Positions 1 through 5,847 of a DNA stretch of 9,578 nt are shown here, one piece after another (position 1 is the first letter of the stretch; every line of letters begins with the position of its first letter). The DNA is taken from NCBI GenBank assembly GCA_028290305.1, contig JAQGKC010000179.1:1-9578 (forward strand). Direction: 5' to 3'. Under the pieces are notes generated by a model, which saw only the letters and a list, made by a program, of their open reading frames with translations, was not told where the DNA came from and did not search any database. This DNA is from Bradyrhizobium sp. (lineage in GTDB: Bacteria; Pseudomonadota; Alphaproteobacteria; Rhizobiales; Xanthobacteraceae). Both the position numbers and the translations under genes were made by a program.

Positions 1-234
1 GACCTGTTCGTTGTTCCAACTATCGGTTTCGACCTGCTCTATGCCTTCGTCATTGTCTTGGGCGAGGTGCATCTGCGCCAGATTCTGCAATCGTATGCAC
101 GCTATTACAACAACATCAGAACGCATCGGTCATTGGACAAAGATGCGCCGGTTTCTCGCCCGGTTCGGCGAACCGGTGTGATCAGTTCACGCACCATCCT
201 GGGTGGACTTCATCACCACTACGCCCGTGTTTAA
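1..234 (+). pseudogene. IS transposase (DDE integrase type), C-terminal part with internal deletion
   Basis: Frame 1 is open from the window edge to TAA at 232-234 and encodes 77 residues. It begins DLFVVPTIGFDLLYAFVIV, the start of the integrase catalytic core containing the first catalytic Asp. It then jumps directly to LGEVHLRQIL...YYNNIRTHRSLDKDAPVSRPV and ends GGLHHHYARV, the C-terminus of the same family. In intact relatives, as I remember them, roughly 95 residues with the second Asp and the Glu lie between these two blocks, so the copy should be catalytically dead. The junction is near 57/58, where both blocks share a VIV-like stretch, and the deletion keeps the frame. The gene stops right against its terminal inverted repeat. 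The 5' part lies outside the window. The IS family name is not certain from sequence alone. Confidence 0.85.
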
Positions 235-250
235 GTTTTCGGTACACACA
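235..250 (+). repeat. Right terminal inverted repeat of the left IS copy
   Basis: GTTTTCGGTACACACA directly follows the transposase stop codon. Its exact 16-base reverse complement occurs at 9454-9469, just before the N-terminus of a transposase of the same type. This is the position and orientation expected for the two ends of one IS type. The match stops at 16 bases on both sides. Confidence 0.75.
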
Positions 251-393
251 ACCGCCATAGCTCAAAAGCCAAGCTCCGCCTCAAGACAGACCTGAGTTTT
301 GCAACACTATCGCGTCGTAAGATGAGGTGGATGGCTCCCGCTCACGGCATCTAGGTGCCAAGGTGTAAAGGCTGTCAGGCGTTCACGAGCAAA
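251..393 (+). other. Non-coding leader before the IS110 fragment
   Basis: There is no convincing coding frame between the IS end and the IS110-type transposase. The 3' half (329-405) is foldable and is listed separately. The 5' half (251-328) shows nothing I recognise. It may contain the left end of the IS110 element or the sequence into which it inserted. Confidence 0.4.
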
Positions 394-405
394 ATGGAGC
401 CATCC
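329..405 (+). ncRNA. Foldable leader of the IS110 element, possible bridge-RNA remnant
   Basis: GGATGGCTCC (329-338) is perfectly complementary to GGAGCCATCC (396-405). Just inside, GCTC (340-343) can pair with GAGC (387-390). The enclosed loop contains a small hairpin, GGCA...TGCC, at about 345-358. The closing arm overlaps the first transposase start codon (394). IS110-family elements are known to encode a structured bridge RNA in a non-coding end next to the recombinase gene, on the left side in the IS110 group. Position and structure fit that idea, but I cannot identify donor or target loops, and the pairing could also serve only translational control. Confidence 0.25.
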
Positions 406-936
406 GTCATGCAGATTACCACGATCGGCCTCGACTTGGCCAAGAGCATTTTTCAGGTCCACGGCGTTGATGCGAGCGGCCAGGTTGTTGTTCGCAAGTC
501 GCTTCGGCGGTCGCAGATGCTGCCATTTTTCGCGAGGTTACCTACTTGCGTGGTTGGCATCGAGGCGTGCGGCACGTCGCACCACTGGGCGCGCGAACTG
601 ATAAAGCTCGGCCATGAGGTGCGCCTGATGCCACCCGGCTTACGTCAAGCCGTATGTGAAGCGTGGGAAGACCGATGCCGCCGATGCGGAAGCGATTTGC
701 GAAGCGGTGACGCGGCCGACAATGCGGTTCGTGCCCGTGAAATCGCCCGAGCAGCAGGCGGCACTGTCGATGCACCGGACGCGCGATCTGCTGGTCAAGC
801 AACGCACCCAGCTGATCAACATGATCCGCGGTTTACTGGCCGAGTTTGGCGTCGAAATCCCCAAGGGGCTGGAACGGGCGCTGGTGGTGGCGCGACAGAT
901 CGTCGATGGTAGAGCACCAGATGTGCCGGTTGTGGC
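394..936 (+). pseudogene. IS110-family transposase, N-terminal part, frameshifted and truncated
   Basis: Starting at ATG 394 (or ATG 409), the product reads MQITTIGLDLAKSIFQVHGV, the RuvC-like DEDD N-terminal domain with the catalytic Asp of IS110 recombinases. The frame is lost at CCACCC (631-636), where one extra C is the simplest explanation. The adjacent frame then continues with VKRGKTDAADAEAICEAV (second acidic cluster), PEQQAALSMHRTRDLLVKQR and MIRGLLAEFGVEIPKG, as in intact family members. Homology ends near VDGRAPDVPVVA at about 936, where it meets a group II intron RT fragment. The C-terminal half, with the Tnp20 domain and its serine, is missing. It cannot make an active recombinase. 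Confidence 0.85.
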
Positions 937-1020
937 GCTCCGCAAGGCGCGGTGATCTCACCAATCCTGGCGAACGTCTACCTGCACTATGTGTTCGACC
1001 TATGGGTCCATCGCTGGCGC
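934..1020 (+). pseudogene. Group II intron reverse transcriptase fragment
   Basis: Frame 1 reads GAPQGAVISPILANVYLHY followed by VFDLWVHRWR. This is the conserved PQG...SPxLAN block (RT motif 4 region) of group II intron reverse transcriptase/maturase proteins, just before the YADD motif. Only about 29 residues remain: there is a TAG in frame upstream (910) and the similarity stops abruptly after HRWR. The YADD, maturase (X) and endonuclease domains are absent. The left edge is joined to the IS110 fragment and the right edge to a second, opposite IS110 fragment, so it is a transposition or recombination scar. Confidence 0.75.
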
Positions 1021-1023
1021 CTC

Positions 1024-1061
1024 TCTTCCATCGAAACGTCCAGTCCAGCAAAATACTCCAT
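1024..1061 (-). pseudogene. N-terminal stub of a second IS110-type transposase
   Basis: On the minus strand, ATG at 1061 begins MEYFAGLDVSMEE, then the sequence runs into the RT fragment. (K/E)YFxGLDVSxEE is the usual N-terminus of a second branch of IS110-family transposases, with the first catalytic Asp in GLD. Only 13 residues are left. A purine-rich GAGGGAGACC stretch precedes the ATG and could be the original ribosome-binding region. The stub is too short for a firm call, but start codon, motif and upstream sequence agree. Confidence 0.5.
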
Positions 1062-1269
1062 GGTCGGTCTCCCTCTTGTAACGACGGAGCCGATCCTATC
1101 GGTCTCCGAAGAAGATCTGCTGTCCATTACCCGATGTTGAAGAACTCCGGCTTGTGAACGGTTGGAAGCGCTGATTCACTCAGGCAACTACCTGGAGTGA
1201 AGCCATGTGCTGCGGGCGATAGACCGGTTCGTCGACCTCGCTTGATCACAGCCTGTTGCGCCAAACACG
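1062..1269 (-). other. Non-coding remnant upstream of the IS110 stub, with hairpin
   Basis: There is no supported gene here. It is probably the former left end of the second IS110 element plus the junction to the liv region. A hairpin lies at 1086-1107: GGAG-CCGAT / ATCGG-T-CTCC, nine base pairs with a three-base loop and one bulged T. It lies in the place where a leader RNA of such an element would be. No terminator for the liv operon is visible between 1270 and 1200. Confidence 0.35.
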
Positions 1270-2001
1270 CTAAATGGAACGGACGAGTTCGGGTGCCACT
1301 TCTCCACCCAAATAAGCTTTTGCGAGTTCGCCGGATCTGGATAAGACCGCGGTATCGCCATCCAGCAGCAAGCGCCCCAGCTTCAACACGTACCCATGAT
1401 GCGCCGTCTGCAGGGCCAGCCTTGTGTTCTGTTCCACCAAGAGGATTGACAGGCCCGAGCCGTTGAGGGTTCGGATAAGTCCAAATATCTCTCGCACGAA
1501 AAGCGGACTTAGTCCGAGCGAAGGCTCATCCATCAAAAGAAGCCGGGGGCGCGCCATCAGCGCACGGCCGATCGCCAGCATTTGCTGTTCGCCACCCGAG
1601 AGCACTGAACCAAGCTTACGTCGCCTACGTGCAAGGTTTGGGAACAGATCATAAATTTTGTCGAGGTCAGCGATGATCGCGCGATCCTTGCGTTGATACG
1701 CGCCCATCAGCAGATTTTCGTCGACGGAAAGCGACAACAAAATTCGCCGACCTTCGGGAACCAGCGCCATGCCGGCAGCGACCCGCCGAGCAGACGGCCA
1801 TTTGGTGATGGCCTCTCCATTAAAGACTATTTTACCCAGAGAGGGCGTAACACCCATAATCGAATTGAGGACTGACGTTTTTCCAGCGCCATTGGCCCCG
1901 AGTATTGTGACGATCTGTCCCTCAGTAACCTGGATGTTGACGTCGGTTACAGCAACGACTCTGCCGTAGGAGACGTTGAGGCTGTTGACTTCAAGCAGCA
2001 T
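1270..2001 (-). CDS. livF: LivF-type ABC transporter ATPase
   Basis: This cytoplasmic ATPase of a branched-chain-amino-acid-type (HAAT) importer pairs with LivG on the LivH/LivM permease. From ATG 2001 it has 243 residues, normal for LivF (about 235-245). It shows Walker A GANGAGKT (about 35-42), the family block ALVPEGRRI, signature LSGGEQQMLAIGRAL (from about 134), Walker B LLLMDEPSLGLSP (Glu at about 159) and LVEQN, the LivF form of the H-loop in which Gln replaces His. The frame is open further upstream (to 2067), but the LivF family starts at MLLEVNSLNVSYG. GGGA a few bases before the ATG can serve as ribosome-binding site, and the start overlaps the end of livG by 11 bases, a sign of translational coupling. 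It is the last gene of the cluster. Confidence 0.93.
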   Translation of the reverse strand: MLLEVNSLNVSYGRVVAVTDVNIQVTEGQIVTILGANGAGKTSVLNSIMGVTPSLGKIVFNGEAITKWPSARRVAAGMALVPEGRRILLSLSVDENLLMGAYQRKDRAIIADLDKIYDLFPNLARRRRKLGSVLSGGEQQMLAIGRALMARPRLLLMDEPSLGLSPLFVREIFGLIRTLNGSGLSILLVEQNTRLALQTAHHGYVLKLGRLLLDGDTAVLSRSGELAKAYLGGEVAPELVRSI

Positions 2002-2824
2002 CGTCGTTCCCAGCGCTAGCGGAATAGGCGACCTCAACGTCGACGACGGAGCCGGAAGAAACGTCAATAACGTCGTCCTTACCTAGATAGGCTTCGACAA
2101 CCGCTGGATGTTTGAAGACGTCGTTGGGCCTTCCTTCAGCAATCTTTCGGCCAAAATTCAACGCCACAACGTGATCACAAAGGGAACCAACAAACTCAAT
2201 GTCGTGTTCGACAATGAGAACGCTCATCTCCTGAGGGAGGGACTTGACAAGTACCGACACGAGTTCCGCACGTTCGACAGTATTCAGGCCGGCTGCGGGT
2301 TCGTCCAGCAAGAGTAGTCTTGGCCGTGTAACGAGGGCACGCGCGATCTCAATGCGCTTTTGAACGCCATAAGGCAGTCCATCGGCGAGTTGGTTCATAT
2401 CATCCCGCAATCCAACGCTTTCGATTGCCTGCCGTGCTTCCTCCAAATAACGGCGATTCGCACGCCACTGGAGAGGAATGAAGTTGCGGTGCAGTTTTCC
2501 CACGTGATGATGCTGGCCGAGCAAGACGTTTTCGAGAACTGTCAGGTGCTTCATCAATCGTAAATTTTGGAAAGTCCGTCCGATGCCAAGTTTGACCCGC
2601 CGGTCAATCGGGACTTCGTTAATGCGCTCGTTATCGAGGAGTATCTCTCCGGCGGTCGGTTGATAGACGCCGCTCAGCAGATTGAAGACGGTGGTCTTTC
2701 CAGCGCCGTTCGGGCCAATCAGGCCGCACCGCGATCCCTTCTTGACCGCGATATCAAGGCTTTCCACCACAGCGAGGCCGCCGAAAGTTAGCGTGACACC
2801 GTGCACGAACAGCACGGGAATCAT
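1991..2824 (-). CDS. livG: LivG-type ABC transporter ATPase
   Basis: This is the second ATPase of the HAAT importer, 277 residues from ATG 2824. It shows Walker A GPNGAGKT (37-44), IGRTFQNLRL with the Q-loop, the LivG-specific helical insert HHHVGKLHR, a signature in the form PYGVQKRIEIARAL instead of LSGGQ (common in LivG), Walker B LLLLDEPAAGLN (Glu 175) and H-loop IVEHD (His 207). The tail after EAYLG is about 30 residues longer than in many LivG proteins and rich in Val, Ser and Asp; its function is unknown. I chose 2824 because GAGGAG lies nine bases upstream and the family begins just there; the longer frame to 2884 has no family similarity. It is separated from the upstream hydroxylase by about 720 bases, so it may have its own promoter. 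Confidence 0.93.
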   Translation of the reverse strand: MIPVLFVHGVTLTFGGLAVVESLDIAVKKGSRCGLIGPNGAGKTTVFNLLSGVYQPTAGEILLDNERINEVPIDRRVKLGIGRTFQNLRLMKHLTVLENVLLGQHHHVGKLHRNFIPLQWRANRRYLEEARQAIESVGLRDDMNQLADGLPYGVQKRIEIARALVTRPRLLLLDEPAAGLNTVERAELVSVLVKSLPQEMSVLIVEHDIEFVGSLCDHVVALNFGRKIAEGRPNDVFKHPAVVEAYLGKDDVIDVSSGSVVDVEVAYSASAGNDDAA

Positions 2825-2833
2825 GAGCGCTGT

Positions 2834-2839
2834 CTCCTC
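2834..2839 (-). promoter_or_regulatory. Ribosome-binding site of livG
   Basis: GAGGAG on the minus strand lies nine bases before ATG 2824 and decides the livG start against the longer open frame. Confidence 0.65.
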
Positions 2840-3164
2840 ACCCGCAGTTTCCCCTCGCGGCAACCAACTCCGGCAAAGAAGCAAGGACCACCGCCCTGCC
2901 TGACCGCAATCCCGCCCCTTTCTTGCTCCCCAGCCGTGGCTACACTCAAATCCAACCTCGTGCGATCCTTCAGTCTATTAGCAAGCGGCATGCCAACCAA
3001 GATTGCTATACTCCGGGAGGCAGTTGCATCGATATGCGCGCCGATCCTATTTCGCACCAATGAACTCATTGTCCTGAACGGCTACCTTCAACATCGCCTC
3101 AACCGAAACGAATTTTCTGCGCGACCTGCCGATGGTTGCGCCTCGATCCGCTTCCAGCCTGCAA

Positions 3165-3185
3165 TTTAACAACCTGCCCGTTAAA
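3165..3185. promoter_or_regulatory. Dyad TTTAAC-N9-GTTAAA, possible operator
   Basis: Perfect six-base arms around nine bases, about 340 bases upstream of livG. It has the size of a regulator-binding dyad, and the T-N11-A spacing of LysR-type sites can be read in it. With six-base arms a chance occurrence is quite possible. Confidence 0.2.
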
Positions 3186-3548
3186 GCTTGAGTCGATTTC
3201 AGCTTTACGCGTCCTGCATTCCAATGACTGCTCCGAAACTGCTCCTAGAGACTTTGGACGGTCTCTTCAGAGTCGGCCTTATTGTGCCAATGACCCCGCT
3301 TTGCCTTCGTTTAATCCACCCGGTGACGTAGACCGCAAGCGTCTTAGCAGTCGCGCGGACATGTTGCTGTAACTCTCTCCGGAATGGCATTCATCAAATG
3401 ATCCATGTTGCACGCAGCATCCCAGACGCTCATCCGAGATCGATGGCCACTAGCGACTATCGGAGGGGCTGTGATCCGCGCGGACACCGAACTGCCGGAT
3501 ACCTCGTGAAACCAACGCGCGTCCGGCAGATGGGCAGCTCTTACGATC

Positions 3549-5198
3549 TTAGTCGCGGCCTTTCGGCCAAAACAGATTGATATCGCTCGGATTCACAAGG
3601 TCCGGTACCGTCCAACCTTTGTGGTCGTATTCGTCCATGCATTGTTCGACGAACGACTTCATTCGAGAAGAAAGCCCCGAGTCATGGGCATCCTTGAACG
3701 CGTCGAGCTGACCCTGCTCGTAGTTCCCCGCATAATTGATCTCGTATAGCTCGTGGCGGGATGCAAATTCAGATCCGACGGAATCCCAGAGAAGCTTGAG
3801 CAACTTTACGCGATCAATAGCTTCGATTCCATTCGAGCCGCGGACATATTTGTCAAGATAGGGCTTTAATTCCGGCTGTTCAAAATCCGCTCCACTGGAG
3901 GGAAGATAGATCAGGCCGGATGCGACCGTCTTGCTGATCAGATTTCTCATCCGGGAATAGGCGTCGGCCGCGAGATTTCGGTAGGCCAGGCAGGCTTCAT
4001 AGTTCGGTTTGAAATATTGCCCACACCATCGCTCGCCGGAGTGAACCATTGCGTCGGACAAACTCCATATCAAGTGCCGTAACGCGATTGCCTCCCCAAC
4101 GCTTGCCTGGACACCACGAAAGTCCTTGGTACCCGTGATTTCCACCGCCTTCAGCAGCATGCCACAGAAAAAATCCATCTTTACCGCGAGGCGCGCGCAC
4201 CCGTGCATGAGATTGCGCCCGTCGTGCCCCACTTGCGCAGCGAACCGGTTCGAATTTTCGACCCCGTACATCAGAACGTCTTCCCAAGGAACGAAAACCT
4301 TGTCGAGGATGAGGATTGTATCATTCTCGTCGAACCGACCGGAGAGCGGCGCATCAAACGGACGCCCTGTCACACCGGAATTGAACTCATAGGAAGAGCG
4401 GCAGATCAATTTCACCCCGGGCGCATTTGGCGGCACAATGAAAACAGGGGAGAAGCGTTTCTCTTTGTGGATCACGTTGCCGTAGAAACCGACGTAAATA
4501 TATTGGGTCAGCGGGGCTCCTGTCGCCACGACCTTGGCGCCGCTCACCACGATTCCGCCGTCAGTTTCCTCGTCGACCCGCACGAAGACATCCGACTGCT
4601 CGTTGGGAAGCTGCCGATCAACCGGCGGATGGACAATTGCATGGCCGAAATAAGGAACGCGCTCGCGTACGATGTCGTACCAGCGGTCGGCATTGGCCTG
4701 GTAATCCTGATAGACATTCTTATGGAGACCAAGGGTGCCGAACCAGGCCGCCTTGTAATCCGGGGTTCGGCCCATCCAACCGTAAGTCATGCGGGCCCAT
4801 TCGACGATCGCATCCCGAGCGGCTACCTGCTCCGGGATTGACCGCGGTGCCTGAAAGAAGCGATGCGTACGCATACCGCTCCCGTTATCGATTGGAATAG
4901 TCAACAGTTCGGCTTTTTTCGGATCATGAAGTGAGTCGTACAGCCGGGCGATCATCCGCGCGGAATTTCTAAAGGCCGGATGGTTCGCCACATCCTTGAC
5001 GCGTTGACCATTTATCCAGACCTCTCGGCCGTCATTCAGGCTCTGCAGATATTGCGCACCGGTGCAGGCGCCCACCTTGCCGGCCGCACCAACCCTGATG
5101 GTGGGCGGCGCGTCAGGCATTACACCAGCTGTGTGTGCTGGCTGCGACACTATACTCTCCATTATCTTCATACTCTCCATTATCTTCATACTCTCCAT
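3549..5198 (-). CDS. hpaB: HpaB/PvcC-family FADH2-dependent aromatic hydroxylase
   Basis: This is the oxygenase component of a two-component flavin monooxygenase that hydroxylates a phenol ortho to its OH group, classically 4-hydroxyphenylacetate to 3,4-dihydroxyphenylacetate, using FADH2 from a separate reductase. Similarity to E. coli HpaB as I remember it runs over the full length: TGAQYLQSLNDGREVWINGQ, HPAFRNSA, YGWMGRTPDYKA, YFGHAIVHPPVDR, GGIVVSGAKVVAT, SRFDENDTILILD, YVRGSNG and HELYEINY. Arg and Tyr of GRTPDY (144 and 148) and His of GHAIV (186) correspond to the HpaB active-site trio R113/Y117/H155, with the same 42-residue spacing. From ATG 5198 it has 549 residues against about 520 in the family; the excess is N-terminal. 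ATGs at 5189, 5180, 5171, 5162 and 5120 are also in frame, and true homology starts only after about residue 44. The physiological substrate is unknown. No reductase gene is in the window. Confidence 0.92.
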   Translation of the reverse strand: MESMKIMESMKIMESIVSQPAHTAGVMPDAPPTIRVGAAGKVGACTGAQYLQSLNDGREVWINGQRVKDVANHPAFRNSARMIARLYDSLHDPKKAELLTIPIDNGSGMRTHRFFQAPRSIPEQVAARDAIVEWARMTYGWMGRTPDYKAAWFGTLGLHKNVYQDYQANADRWYDIVRERVPYFGHAIVHPPVDRQLPNEQSDVFVRVDEETDGGIVVSGAKVVATGAPLTQYIYVGFYGNVIHKEKRFSPVFIVPPNAPGVKLICRSSYEFNSGVTGRPFDAPLSGRFDENDTILILDKVFVPWEDVLMYGVENSNRFAAQVGHDGRNLMHGCARLAVKMDFFCGMLLKAVEITGTKDFRGVQASVGEAIALRHLIWSLSDAMVHSGERWCGQYFKPNYEACLAYRNLAADAYSRMRNLISKTVASGLIYLPSSGADFEQPELKPYLDKYVRGSNGIEAIDRVKLLKLLWDSVGSEFASRHELYEINYAGNYEQGQLDAFKDAHDSGLSSRMKSFVEQCMDEYDHKGWTVPDLVNPSDINLFWPKGRD

Positions 5199-5199
5199 T
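5152..5199 (-). repeat. 18-base tandem repeat (2.7 copies) over the hydroxylase start
   Basis: The minus-strand unit ATGGAGAGTATGAAGATA is present 2.67 times without mismatch. Because 18 is a multiple of three, it adds MESMKI units without breaking the hydroxylase frame and supplies two in-frame ATGs per unit. Each unit also carries GGAG and GAAG, so an upstream copy brings weak ribosome-binding motifs to the next start. Confidence 0.9.
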
Positions 5200-5202
5200 G
5201 GA

Positions 5203-5235
5203 TTTCGAGATACAAGTTTTTCGAGATACAAGTTT
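5203..5235 (-). repeat. 16-base tandem repeat upstream of the hydroxylase
   Basis: Two perfect adjacent copies (5203-5218 and 5219-5234, plus one extra base) of a unit containing CTTGTATCTCGAAA on the minus strand, ending about five bases before the first hydroxylase ATG. This is either a duplicated operator or leader element, or a replication-slippage product like the neighbouring 18-base repeat. Confidence 0.85.
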
Positions 5236-5823
5236 AGAGCTCAATCGCGCCACTGCAGCGTCCTCGCCCATCGTACCCAACGCGATGCCGAGGCGACGGT
5301 GCATCATCAAGCCAGTTTCCGTGGTTTCCAAAAGCACCGCTCTGGACATTTCTATGGTACCGCTTCTTGCCAAGAGCGGCGTGGCCAATAAACTCAGCGC
5401 GGCAAAGCTGTCCACGAGAACCGTCTTCTCGCTAATTTTCAAGGCTTCGCCTTCCTGTTCGGTTTGATAAACGGCGAACGGCGCGACGATACGCGGCAGC
5501 CCAGTGACGTGACGATCGCTGTGGATATTATAGTTGCTCGCAACGCGGAGCGCCTTCAATCGTCTTCGAGCGTCGCGCGGCTATCACAATAGATGAGGGC
5601 CGCCGAAAATGTTTTTCCCGGGGCTTCCCGTAGCAGGAACAACGAACCGCGAATAGATCGAGCCATTGTTGCTGATCTGCGCGATCGCGCAGTTCGGAAA
5701 CAGAGAAACGATCGCCACATTGATGTCGTCGTTGCGATCCGGATGAAAGGCAACGAGGGACGACTCCGCGATTTCAAGGTTCGCACCGCTGACCCAGGCA
5801 CCTGCGTGGCAGCCGGATAACAA
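5236..5823 (-). pseudogene. Unidentified broken gene between livK and the hydroxylase
   Basis: Three pieces read in series on the minus strand. The frame from 5823 contains VAIVSLFPNCAIAQISNNGS and ends at TGA 5586-5584. A second frame reads SAALIYCDSRATLEDD to TGA 5558-5556. The first frame resumes with LKALRVASNYNIHSD and runs on to the hydroxylase start region. Removing one base from the T5 run at 5612-5616 and adding one near 5559 joins all three into a smooth product, ...ATLEDD+LKALRV.... No good start codon is present; the frame continues directly from the livK stop. I do not recognise the family. The LFPN...AQISN block faintly recalls Rieske oxygenase alpha subunits, but the rest does not support that. 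It may instead be two small hypothetical genes. Confidence 0.4.
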
Positions 5824-5847
5824 CCACCCGGAATTATTTAGACTGCG

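Larger units (their letters stand above)
2825..3548 (-). other. Gene-poor gap between hydroxylase and livG
   Basis: These 724 bases interrupt an otherwise compact minus-strand cluster. I find no frame with recognisable similarity on either strand. A small minus-strand frame (3069-2821, 82 codons) exists but has no family features and overlaps the livG start region. The stretch may be a worn-out gene or a leader with the livG promoter. It contains one notable dyad (3165-3185) and a weak hairpin at 3247-3266. I see no clear -35/-10 pair that I would defend. Confidence 0.4.

Noticed and set aside
3247..3266. AGAGAC / GTCTCT hairpin in the gap upstream of livG
   Set aside because: Six pairs with an eight-base loop and no T run; too weak to call a terminator or operator.
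3274..3289. TGGCAC on the minus strand, as in a sigma-54 -24/-12 promoter ahead of livG
   Set aside because: After the five-base spacer the sequence is GGCCG and not TTGCW, so the -12 element is absent.
3557..3568. GGCC-TTTC-GGCC perfect hairpin at the end of the hydroxylase gene, as terminator
   Set aside because: The stem has only four pairs, lies within the coding sequence and has no downstream T run on the minus strand.
4203..4841. Plus-strand open frame of 212 codons
   Set aside because: It lies wholly opposite the hydroxylase gene and its product has no recognisable motif; a shadow frame.
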